From Acidobacteriaceae bacterium (lineage in GTDB: Bacteria > Acidobacteriota > Terriglobia > Terriglobales > Acidobacteriaceae), in NCBI GenBank assembly GCA_013361705.1, contig JABFXN010000058.1:1-47709 (forward strand): 47,709 nucleotides of DNA, given 5' to 3'. How positions within the stretch are numbered: the stretch's first letter is position 1; each line of letters opens with the position of its first letter. A program made the position numbers and the translations under genes. Below, in pieces: positions 35,042-43,584 of the stretch. The notes beneath the pieces are model-generated. The model saw only the letters and a list, made by a program, of their open reading frames with translations, made no database searches and was not told where the DNA came from.

Positions 35042-36120
35042 GGCTGCACATCCAGAGCACACAACACATCTTCATAACGAACGGCGGGCCCTTCGTCGAT
35101 GATGGTCCGTACTTTTTCGGCGGTGAGCTGGCGTAAGCCTGCGGGACGCTCGTGCAATACCGCCTGCACCTCGGCGAGAATAGCGAGCGCAACTGCCTCC
35201 GGACCATCGCCGCCCAGATCGAGACCGATAGGCGCATGCACGCGGTTGCAGGCCTCCTGCAGGGTGAGGCCGGCGCTCTGTGCCGACTCTTCGATAAGCA
35301 AACTCGAGCGGTGGCGTGCGCCCAGCAGGCCGAGGTACTTCGGCGCGAGCGGCAACAGCTCAGTCAGCCAGCGACGGTCCTGTTCATAGCTGTGCGTCAT
35401 CAGGATCACAGCGTCGTTGGAGGTCACCTTCACGTCGGCGAGTGTCTCGGCGACTCCTACGGCCTCCGCACCGGGAAAGCGCTCCCACTTGGCGAGCTGT
35501 GGCCGGCCATCGGCGACAATCACAGTCCAGCCAAGTTCGTTGGCCATGCGCACTACGGGACGGGCATCGTCGCCTGCTCCCAGTACGACCAGCCGCTGCG
35601 GCGCGGCCAGCGTCTCTTCGAAGCAGTGTTCGGGATCGATCTTTTCGCTGCCAGAAAAATTGGTCTCCGCAAATAGCTCCTCACCCCGTGCCGAGCGGAC
35701 TGACCGTTTCAGGCCTGCCTCGCCAGGGCGGGGAAGCCAGGTCACCACCTCGCAGGGATATCCATGCAGCGCAGCCGCCATTGCCCCTAGAAGCGCTCTA
35801 CATGCCTCAGAGTCCACTGGCTCCAGCAGCAGGTCGACAACACCGCCGCAGCCCAGTCCGTAGGGAATCTCAGCAGTGTCATCGAAGGCGGTGGAGAAGC
35901 GCTCCATCACGGCTCCATTCCGCACTTTCCAGAGAGCCTTGCGCAGGATCTCCGCCTCCAGGCAGCCACCGCTAATGGTACCTGCGGTGCGGCCGTCCGG
36001 AAGAATCAGCAGACGGGCTCCGGGGCGGCGATAGCTGGAGCCATGCACCCGAACCAGCGTAACCAGGACTCCCCCGGCTGCCTGGCCCGAAAGTGCGACG
36101 ATGTCTCTGCGCTCTTTCAT
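35038..36120 (-). CDS. xdhC: XdhC/CoxI-family molybdoenzyme maturation protein
   Basis: A 360-residue cytosolic protein. The N-terminal XdhC/CoxI domain has GSSYRRPGARLLILPDGRTA, TISGGCLEAEILRKAL and PYGLGCGGVVDLLLEPV with the conserved Cys residues. The C-terminal Rossmann domain has LVVLGAGDDARPVVRMANEL, AVILMTHSYEQDRRWL and YLGLLGARHRSSLL, ending with AVALAILAEVQAVL. XdhC inserts the sulfurated Mo cofactor into xanthine dehydrogenase. It overlaps the mocA-like gene and follows cysH by 48 bp. Confidence 0.93.
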   Translation of the reverse strand: MKERRDIVALSGQAAGGVLVTLVRVHGSSYRRPGARLLILPDGRTAGTISGGCLEAEILRKALWKVRNGAVMERFSTAFDDTAEIPYGLGCGGVVDLLLEPVDSEACRALLGAMAAALHGYPCEVVTWLPRPGEAGLKRSVRSARGEELFAETNFSGSEKIDPEHCFEETLAAPQRLVVLGAGDDARPVVRMANELGWTVIVADGRPQLAKWERFPGAEAVGVAETLADVKVTSNDAVILMTHSYEQDRRWLTELLPLAPKYLGLLGARHRSSLLIEESAQSAGLTLQEACNRVHAPIGLDLGGDGPEAVALAILAEVQAVLHERPAGLRQLTAEKVRTIIDEGPAVRYEDVLCALDVQP

Positions 36121-36168
36121 ATGTAGTGAGATGCTAGCCCAGCCGGAAGAAAACGTGCAGCGGCGACG

Positions 36169-36861
36169 TTATTGTTTCTCGCTGAAGGTGTGAATTCCGC
36201 ACTCCAGCTTCTTTCCGCCCCAGCGCCCGGCGCGGGCGTTATTGGGGTCGCTGGAGATCGCGGTGCAGGGCTCGCATCCGATGGAGGTATACCCCTTGGC
36301 GTAAAGCGGCAGCTCCGGGATGTTGTGAGCCTTGGCATACGAGATGACCTGCTCCCAGGTCCAGTCTGCCAGCAGCGAGATCTTTTTCAGCTCGTGGCCG
36401 TTGGGGGTTCGATGATCTTCAACCTTTTTGAGATTGGCGCGGGTCGGCGACTGTTCCCGGCGCAGGCCGGTGAACCACACACCGTAGGGCTCCAGCGACT
36501 TCATCAGCGGCCCCACTTTGCGCAGGTTGCAGCACTCGGTGGGATTCACGATGTGCAGCAGGCCGCGCTTAGCCTCGTGCTCGGCGCGCGTCTCCTCCGG
36601 AAGCGCGTTGATGAGGTTCAGGTTCCAGGCCGCGACCATTTGATCGCGGTAGGCGTAGGTCTCGGCAAAGTGATAGCCGGTCTCCAGGCAGATGACGGCG
36701 ATCTCCGGCTGAATCTGGCGCAGGATATCCAGCACCACCATGTCCTCGGTCTGGAAGCTGCAGGTAAAGCAGGCGGGCACACCGGCAAATTCAGCGAAGA
36801 TCTGTTCCGCCAACTGCTCTGCATTCAATGACTCGTAGTCCACTGGAAGGGCGACGCTCAT
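36169..36861 (-). CDS. cysH: APS reductase (CysH family, Fe-S type)
   Basis: A 230-residue enzyme of the PAPS/APS reductase family. FTCSFQTEDMVVLDIL is the phosphosulfate-binding loop. The [4Fe-4S] cysteines of the APS-specific class are present: the pair in TECCNLRKVGPLM and the pair in SIGCEPCTAIS. The catalytic Cys is in LECGIHTFSEKQ. It reduces APS to sulfite with thioredoxin. Its ATG overlaps the cysN stop by 4 nt. No CysC is present in the window, consistent with APS being used directly. Confidence 0.93.
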   Translation of the reverse strand: MSVALPVDYESLNAEQLAEQIFAEFAGVPACFTCSFQTEDMVVLDILRQIQPEIAVICLETGYHFAETYAYRDQMVAAWNLNLINALPEETRAEHEAKRGLLHIVNPTECCNLRKVGPLMKSLEPYGVWFTGLRREQSPTRANLKKVEDHRTPNGHELKKISLLADWTWEQVISYAKAHNIPELPLYAKGYTSIGCEPCTAISSDPNNARAGRWGGKKLECGIHTFSEKQ

Positions 36862-38435
36862 ACAGTTACTCCCATCTCCGCCAGGGCGGCAATTAGTCCG
36901 GCATCATCGCTCGCGTCGAGGACGGTTGCGCCTTCGACCGCACCGGCGACGATCGCCAATACACCGGCAAGCTGCAGCGCACGCACCGCGACTGGAACCT
37001 CATCCGGAGTGAAGCCATGCAGCACGACGGCGCGATGCCCGGCGGCGGCCAGTAGCTCCCGCACGCGCTCGGCGAGGTCGATGTGGGCGGCAGCCAGCAA
37101 CGCAGGCAGATCGTTGCGGGTCGCGGTGCTTACGGCACGGTCGATCAGCAGCGCGCCGACAGTCGCGTTCGAGAGTGGATCGATCAGGATCGCCGCACCG
37201 GTCACGCGGTTCTCGCGGTAGGCATCGAAGAAGAGCGGCAGGTTGGTCTCGAACTCTACCTCCGCGATGTCGTTCATCTTCAGCTCGGTGGCATCCAGGT
37301 GTTCCAGCGAGTTAACGTCGACGCGATAGGCAATGCGCTTCACCTCGGCACGTACGACGCGCGAGGTCTGCTTCAGAAGGTAGGTCTTGCCGGCCTCGAG
37401 GGGCTCCTCGTGCATCCATACGACCTTCGCTCCGAAGGCAGTGCTGACCGTAGGAACGGAGTTGGAGTGCGCATCGGGCGAGATCAGCATCTCGCCGCGG
37501 CTGAGGTCGATCTCATCCGTCAGTTCCAGCGTGACGCTCTCACCGGGGCCTGCCGCCTTCAGATCGCCATCCCAGGTCACGATGCGCTTCACCTGGGTGC
37601 GACGTCCGCTGGGCAGCGCAACCACATGCTGACCGGCGCGGACAACGCCGCTGGCTACCTGTCCGGCAAAACCGCGGAAAGTCCGGTCGGGCCGAACGAC
37701 GAGCTGTACCGGGAAACGAAGCGGCTGATCGGCGACATGCTCGTGCAGCGGCACAGTCTCCAGGTACTCCAGCAACGTTGGCCCGCTGTACCACGGCATG
37801 TTGGCTGAGGAAGTAACGACGTTGTCGCCCTCAAGCGCTGAGACCGGGATGATTTGTATGTTGCGCAGGCCAAGCCGTTTCGCCAGCGCGCGGAAGTCGG
37901 CTTCGATGGCGCGGAATTTCGCCTCGTCGTAGCCAACAAGATCCATCTTGTTCACAGCGGCGACAACGTGAGGAATGCCCAGCAGCGATGCGATAAAGCT
38001 GTGGCGGCGCGACTGCGGAAGGATTCCCTTGCTGCCGTCCACCAAGACGATAGCAACATCGGCCGTCGATGCGCCGGTGGCCATGTTGCGCGTGTACTGC
38101 TCGTGGCCCGGAGTGTCGGCAATGATGAATTTGCGCTTCGAGGTGGCGAAGTAACGGTAGGCCACATCGATGGTGATGCCCTGTTCGCGCTCGGCACGCA
38201 GGCCGTCGGTCAGCAGCGAGAGGTCAACACGCCCGTTGCCGGCGCGATTGACGCGGCTTTTGGCGACGGAGGCGAGCTGATCTTCGTAGACGCTCTTGGT
38301 GTCGTGAAGCAGGCGGCCGATGAGCGTGCTCTTACCGTCATCGACGGATCCGGCGGTGGTAAAGCGCAGCAGCTCGCGGTCGAGATGCGAGTCGAGAAAT
38401 GCGCGGAAATCGTTGAGTGCGGATGCGGTGGCCAT
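36858..38435 (-). CDS. cysN: sulfate adenylyltransferase large subunit, with an extra tail
   Basis: A 525-residue GTPase subunit of ATP sulfurylase. The G motifs are complete: TTAGSVDDGKSTLIGRLLHD, ADTPGHEQYTRNM, AAVNKMDLVGYDE and PVSALEGDNVV. EF-Tu-like domains 2 and 3 follow. After about residue 425 there are some 90 more residues (LAERVRELLAAAGHRAVVLHG, then VAVRALQLAGVLAIVAGA). Their layout resembles strands of the APS-kinase domain fused in CysNC proteins, but no P-loop precedes them, so it looks like a non-functional remnant (inference). It starts 1 bp after the cysD stop. Confidence 0.93.
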   Translation of the reverse strand: MATASALNDFRAFLDSHLDRELLRFTTAGSVDDGKSTLIGRLLHDTKSVYEDQLASVAKSRVNRAGNGRVDLSLLTDGLRAEREQGITIDVAYRYFATSKRKFIIADTPGHEQYTRNMATGASTADVAIVLVDGSKGILPQSRRHSFIASLLGIPHVVAAVNKMDLVGYDEAKFRAIEADFRALAKRLGLRNIQIIPVSALEGDNVVTSSANMPWYSGPTLLEYLETVPLHEHVADQPLRFPVQLVVRPDRTFRGFAGQVASGVVRAGQHVVALPSGRRTQVKRIVTWDGDLKAAGPGESVTLELTDEIDLSRGEMLISPDAHSNSVPTVSTAFGAKVVWMHEEPLEAGKTYLLKQTSRVVRAEVKRIAYRVDVNSLEHLDATELKMNDIAEVEFETNLPLFFDAYRENRVTGAAILIDPLSNATVGALLIDRAVSTATRNDLPALLAAAHIDLAERVRELLAAAGHRAVVLHGFTPDEVPVAVRALQLAGVLAIVAGAVEGATVLDASDDAGLIAALAEMGVTV

Positions 38436-38436
38436 T

Positions 38437-39390
38437 TTAGAAGTAACCCTCCCGCTTCTTGGTCTCCATGGAGCCTTCTTCGTCGTGGTCGATGGCGCGG
38501 TTCTCGCGCTCCGAGCGGCGGAAGCTGATCAGCTCCGCGATGATCTTTTCAAGGGTGTCGGCCTCGCTGCGGATCGCGCCGGTGCAGGGCATGCAGCCCA
38601 GCGAGCGCATGCGGCACATCACCGTCTCAATCTTTTCCCCAGGTAGGAGACGTGTCTCCGGATAGGTCAGTGTGATCTGTCCAGAGCGGATAACGGCTTC
38701 ACGTTCGCGAGCAAAGTAGAGCGGTACGATGGGAATCTGTTCGGCGTAGAGATAGAGCCAGATGTCGAGCTCCGTCCAGTTCGAGAGCGGGAAGACGCGA
38801 ATGCTCTCGCCTTTTCTCAGGCGTGAGTTGTAGATCTGCCAGAGCTCAGGACGTTGGTTCTTTGGGTCCCACTGTCCATTGCCATCGCGGAAGCTGTAAA
38901 CACGCTCCTTGGCTCGGCTCTTCTCCTCATCGCGACGCGCTCCACCGAAGGCTGCATCGAAGCCGCCGGCCTCCAGGCCGTCGAGCAGAGCACGCGTCTT
39001 CAGCAGGCCGCAGCAGTTCTGTGTTCCCAGGTCGTGCGGATTCGCTCCATCGGCAATGGCCTTCTCATTGCGGTGCACGATCAGGTCGGCGCCGATCTCC
39101 TTTACGTAGTTGTCGCGGAAGGCGATCATCTCCGGAAACTTGTAGCTGGTATCGATGTGCAGCAGAGGGAAGGGAATCTTGCCAGGGTAAAAGGCTTTCT
39201 GCGCCAGTCGCAGCATGACGCTCGAGTCTTTGCCGATGGAATACAGCATGACCGGCCGTGCGAACTCGGCGACGGCCTCGCGCAGAATGAAGATGCTTTC
39301 GGCCTCCAACGCGCGCAGATGGTCCATCTTGCGCGGCGTCAGAAGCTCGGCGACGGACGATGCAGCGTCAGTGGGTAGAAGGGTACTCAT
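38437..39390 (-). CDS. cysD: sulfate adenylyltransferase small subunit
   Basis: A 317-residue N-type ATP pyrophosphatase. [20 protein letters not shown] is the PP-loop (SxGKDS), [56 protein letters not shown] and [12 protein letters not shown] are family blocks; the tail KKREGYF is the classic CysD end. With CysN it makes APS from sulfate and ATP. First gene of the cysD-cysN-cysH operon; the promoter should lie in 39391-39519, where I see no clear -35/-10 or riboswitch. Confidence 0.96.
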   Translation of the reverse strand: MSTLLPTDAASSVAELLTPRKMDHLRALEAESIFILREAVAEFARPVMLYSIGKDSSVMLRLAQKAFYPGKIPFPLLHIDTSYKFPEMIAFRDNYVKEIGADLIVHRNEKAIADGANPHDLGTQNCCGLLKTRALLDGLEAGGFDAAFGGARRDEEKSRAKERVYSFRDGNGQWDPKNQRPELWQIYNSRLRKGESIRVFPLSNWTELDIWLYLYAEQIPIVPLYFAREREAVIRSGQITLTYPETRLLPGEKIETVMCRMRSLGCMPCTGAIRSEADTLEKIIAELISFRRSERENRAIDHDEEGSMETKKREGYF

Positions 39391-39519
39391 AGACTCCGGT
39401 ACTTCCAGAAAAGATGATTTGGGATGAGGGAACGATGCGCGAGCGCGGATGAGGGGGCGCTTAGAGGAGACAACAACAGCGGTCGGTAAGGACGCGGCGC
39501 ATCACGTGTTTATTCTAAC

Positions 39520-39559
39520 AAAAAAGGGCGGGACGACCGGTAGGTCAGGCCGCCCCGCC
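39520..39559 (-). terminator. rho-independent terminator of the secreted nuclease-like gene
   Basis: GGCGGG and CCCGCC (39554-39559 and 39527-39532) form a stem on the minus strand that is followed by TTTTTT at 39520-39525. The loop is long (21 bases) but contains its own GGCC-rich pairing. Confidence 0.7.
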
Positions 39560-39583
39560 TGCTCACAAAGATTGTGTTTGCAG

Positions 39584-42500
39584 CTATTTAGCTGTCACTG
39601 TCAAGGTGTAAGCGGCCGACCTCGTCAAGGTGCCGTCAGTGGCCGTCACTGTTACGGTGTAGGTTCCCGGGTAGGTTGGGTCGCTGTTCTTGGACGGCAG
39701 TTTGCCGCTGCATCCACCCAGCGGCAGAAGTGCGCACAAGGCAAGACCGCAGAGAGCCCCGGCGCGTGCAAGGCCTTTTACTCGGCGACGGACACACCAC
39801 AGCAGCAGGCCTCCCGCGAAACCAAAGATCGACATCCACCGCCCGTAGCCCGTGTAGCCGATCACTGCGTACTGCGACGTAGTGGCGATGGTCACGGCAT
39901 CGGTTGTCGCGGACGAGAGTGTCAATGTGCTGTTGGCAAAACTTACCGTCGTTCCGCCCGCGGTGGTGGAGGAGCTGAGAGCGATCGAGTTGTTGAAACC
40001 GCCGATCGGCGTAAGAGTAGCCGTTGTGCTGAGAGACAGCCCGGCGATCACGCTGCCGGAGATTGGGTTCAATGCGATCGAAAAGTCCACGCCGTTGCCT
40101 GTCAGAGGCACCGTGATGACCGGTACTTTGGTGTCGTTAGTATTCACTGTTAGGGATCCGGTTCGCGTCCCCGTGGCCGCGGGCGTGAAGGTTACGCTCA
40201 GGGTGCAGCTCGCCAGGCCGGCAAGAGTTCCGCTGCATGCGCTTATATACGAATAGTCCCCGGTGATAGTGATGGAGGTCAGGGCGATGGTCGCGTTGGT
40301 GTAGTTGGTAATGGTGACGGTCTGCGCAGCAGAGCTATAACCCATGTCCACGTTGCCGAAGTTCAGGGATGTAGGAGACGCCTCCACATCAGCAACACCG
40401 CGACCGCTCAGCGAAGCGGTCAGGGTTCCGTTCACACTGCTGTTCGAAGTCACGGTCAGCGTGCCCGTCTGCGATCCCAGGGTCGTTGGAGTGAAGGCAA
40501 CCAGGATGGTGCAGCTTGCGGCCGCGGCGACTGTGCCGCAGTTATTCGTCACCACCGTCCATCCGCTCGTGACCGTCGCTGCGCTTACCTTCAGCGCGAT
40601 GGCGCTGGTATTGGTCCAGGTGAAGGTCTGGGTGGCGGAGGTCGTATTCAGAATCACGTTGCCATAAGCGGCGCTGGTCGGCGACAGCGTTGCCGTAGTC
40701 GGCAGGCCATTGCCGGTGAGGGCAACTGTGAGTGAAGGCCCGTTGGTGGAGTCGTTTGTAATGGTCAGCGTTCCGGTGCGGGTGCCGGTCGCCGTCGGTG
40801 CAAAGGTAACGGTGATGGTGCAGGTCTGCTGATCGCTCAACGCGCTGCAGTTTGAAGTCTGCGTGTAGTCGCGTGCGTTCGTGCCGCTGATGGCGATGCT
40901 GGTGACGTTCACTGTCGAGGTGAAGCCCGAGGTGTTCTGCACGGTCACCGAGAGCGACTTTGAACCGCCAACGTAGACATCGCCGAAGTTCAGCGAGGTG
41001 GTAGAGACAGCGGCCGATGTAGGAACAGCGGGAATCAGGAAGCTGACCACCTGGCCATCGTGTGGAGTAAGGCCAGCCGCTGTGGTGGAGCTGTTCGTGT
41101 TCACCGCGGCAAAGTCGGCGGTAAAGTGCGGTTGCACCACGCTCGTCATATAGCTGGCCAGTGAGTTCTGCGCCGTTGTGGATGCGGTTACGGTTGACGA
41201 TGCAAGGATGTGTTCCACCGCTTCCGCCTGGCCGCGCGTGATGGCGTTGTAGCGCTGCAGCGTCGTTACATCCATGGTGAAGCTCGTCAGCGCTCCGGTG
41301 GTGGCGGTCGCCTGGTACAGCGTGACTGCGGTGGCCGCCGCGGGCGAACCGTTGATGATACCCATCACGTCGACATAGCCATCGTTGAACTCGGTGGCAT
41401 TGAAGTTGCCGTTCACGAGCACGTTCTCGCCGGCGGTCTGCTCGGTTTGTACCAGTTGGCTGACGTAATAAGCCTGCGCTGCACGGCGGGCGCGCACATC
41501 GGCTCCCAGGCTGCTGTCGCCGATGTTGTCGCGGCTGGTCAGATGTACGTTGATCACGGTGACCGGATACGTCTTGCCGACGCGATGTACCTCGGCCTTC
41601 AACATCAGCGGGGGCCGTTCAAACAGCGTCCCGCCGCTGTAGGTCGCGCTGGCCCCCATCTGGGTCACGGAGTCCACATCGATACGCGAGGTATTTACCA
41701 GGAAGCCGAGATTCAGGCTGTTGCTGTCGCTGCTCTGTACCAGGTAGCCCTTGTAGCTGGTGCTTCCCAGCGTGTTGACGGCGGAGGCGAGGTCATCAAG
41801 GGTCGTCTGGTCCTGCACCTCCTGCACACTCAAAATGTCCGGCACACCGAGGGAGTTGACGATGGCCAACGCCGCTTTGGTCAGGCGGCGCGTATAGGCG
41901 CTCGATGAGATGGCGACCGAGCCGGTCGTCGCTCCTGTTGTCGAGTAGAAGCGGTTCAGGTCCAGTGTTCCTACCTGGAAGTGTGTGGAGTCAGCAGTTG
42001 CCGACGTGGTGGTCGCCACACTTCCATTTACCGTGCAAACGCTTGTGGGAAAGATCAAGAGGCGGGCATAGCCGAGCGTGTAATCGATCAGGCCGATACC
42101 CGCCGTTGCGCCCACTTTGATACTCGAGCCCGTCGTGCAGGTGATCGACTGACCGACGGTGATGTCGACCGCCGTTCCGCCGAAGGTCGTGGTGTCGATC
42201 AGGATGCGTTGCGGGTTGCCGCCCCATGTCGGCACCGTGCTCGGAGCGCCGGAAGGAACATACTCATCGCCCGCGATGCCGATGGAGCGGAAGAGATGGT
42301 TATTGGTTGAAGTGTTGGAACTGAGCGTTGCCCAGAACTGCCCGTTTGAGGTTACGGTCTCTGTAGACTCATCCAGCGTTCCGCCCGTAGGCGAGACAGC
42401 GTAGAAGGTCGCCGAGGTTGTCATTCCGGTGTACTTCAGCGCATCGCCGAAGCTGGTCAGCACGCTGCTAACGGATATGGACTGAGTCATGGTCCCGTTC

Positions 42501-42893
42501 GTTCCCGTCACTATGCAGGAAGTGGGTGTTATACCCGTGCCAGGCGTATTGGCCGCGGTTACGGCGGTGGTATTGGTCACCGTTCCAACAATGGTTACGG
42601 TGTTTCCCACCACAGCGCACGTGGGGTTTGCCCCGGCAGCATAGAAAACGGGCAGGCCCTCGGCGGTGGAGACCAGGTTGTCCCAACTACCGCTGGGTTC
42701 GGAGATATAAAACCCGCCGGTGCTCATGACGCCGACCACAATGCCGGAGGTGGAGACGCTCTTTGCCCAGGTACGGTGAGCTGGGAAGGCTGGTCATGAT
42801 GTCGTGGATCGAAACCGAAATCTGGGCCCGGCCAACAGAGGCCACCATGGCCAGAGAAAGAAAAGACAGAGTCGTGCGGATGAACTGTTTCAA
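39584..42893 (-). pseudogene. secreted EEP-fold nuclease-like protein with ASH repeats, frameshifted
   Basis: Two frames join to give about 1100 residues. The first (TTG 42893) has a signal peptide (LSFLSLAMVASVGRAQ) and SVSIHDIMTSLPSSPYLG. Dropping one A of the AAA run at 42762-42764 (minus strand) continues as KSVSTSGIVVGVMSTGGFYI, the usual start of extracellular nucleases. An endonuclease/exonuclease/phosphatase domain follows (DILSVQEVQDQ, VINVHLTSRDN, VLVNGNFNATEFND, PHDGQVVSF); the normally essential Asp of GDFN is Asn here. Then come three to four choice-of-anchor/ASH repeats (SLNFGDVYVGGSKSLSVTVQ; SAAYGNVILNTTSATQTFTW; SLNFGNVDMGYSSAAQTVTI), two hydrophobic segments and an Ig-like tail YTVTVTATDG. 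Catalysis is doubtful. Confidence 0.8.
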
Positions 42894-43043
42894 AATCCAA
42901 CTCTATTCAGCCCATAGCTCCGCCATGACGGTCTGGCCGCCTGTTTGCGGAAATCATTTAGGCATTGAGTGAAATGCTGATTCGTCCATTAGAGACGCAG
43001 GCTTTCGCGTGCGCGATTACACGCGCATCTCGGTGTGGGGCAG

Positions 43044-43153
43044 AGCATATTCTCTGTAGCTCTAAGGTAGGGCTTCCGCATCTATGGGCGTTTTCCGCAA
43101 TGAAAACGCCGCTGCGCTCCTTTTCCGGGGTACCCAGCAACAGGGAAAATGCT
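43044..43153 (+). repeat. copy C of the ~110 bp inverted-repeat (MITE-like) element
   Basis: 110 bp with terminal inverted repeats AGCATATTCTCTGT (43044-43057) and ACAGGGAAAATGCT (43140-43153), 12 of 14 matching. The central hairpin is perfect: GGCGTTTTC (43087-43095) and GAAAACGCC (43102-43110) around CGCAAT. The part CTATGGGCG through TACCCAGCAACAGGG is nearly identical to copy B read in reverse. Confidence 0.82.
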
Positions 43154-43398
43154 CGAACAACAAGTGAGTTGTTGGATGAAGAGAGAAGAGACCGGGAAGA
43201 TGCCGCGAGGCTGTATGGCGGGGGGCCGCTCGTCCCCCACGAACGGCCACACACCACCCACTCAGGAGGTCTTCAGAGGTCCCCGAAAATCCCCCTGTAG
43301 GTGAGAGACGAGGGGCTTCAAAACGGGATTACATCGCTGCCGAATTTTTTGGCAGCCTGGTTTGTCGACGAATTTGGGACCGACCATGCACCGGGTGC

Positions 43399-43421
43399 CC
43401 CATGTCCCTTGGGGACATGGG
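43399..43421. repeat. hairpin in gene-poor stretch
   Basis: CCCATGTCCC (43399-43408) and GGGACATGGG (43412-43421) form a perfect 10-bp stem with a 3-base loop. No T tract follows on either side, so it is not a standard terminator. The flanking GGGTGCCCCATG wording looks like another intergenic repeat, but no second copy is in the window. Confidence 0.6.
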
Positions 43422-43584
43422 CCCGCCTTTCCTACCCCAAGCATCGATCTCGAATTTCCTACCAAACTTTGTTCTTGTCACAGGGATGAAGAAGACGATC
43501 TCGCTTCGCGAGATACCCACCCTTCGCGATAAAGCTGCGAAGATGGGGCAACGTGGGCCTGATCTTGTCGAATGTGTCGATACC

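Larger units (their letters stand above)
42894..43584. other. 691-bp stretch without a convincing gene
   Basis: It holds the upstream region of the frameshifted nuclease-like gene (42894-43043), repeat copy C (43044-43153), and 43154-43584, where I find only short overlapping frames with no recognisable protein, no transposase and no tRNA. A 10-bp hairpin lies at 43399-43421. The frame from 43402 to 43644 runs over the LysR gene end and looks random. Confidence 0.6.

Noticed and set aside
36858-38435. CysNC bifunctional sulfurylase/kinase
   Set aside because: The tail is about half the size of an APS kinase and has no P-loop, so a working kinase cannot be claimed.
37083-38528. Long plus-strand frames across cysN and cysD
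   Set aside because: Antisense to conserved sulfate-assimilation genes; Gly/Asp-rich random-looking translation.
39391-39519. Riboswitch upstream of cysD
   Set aside because: I looked for a SAM-type leader but found no matching stem arrangement or terminator in this short space.
42958-43257. Frames reading VFIAENAHR in copies of the dispersed repeat
   Set aside because: The same peptide appears wherever the repeat occurs and comes from the hairpin sequence; it is not evidence for a gene.
43154-43584. Insertion-sequence remnant
   Set aside because: No transposase fragment or terminal repeats other than those of the 110-bp element could be found.
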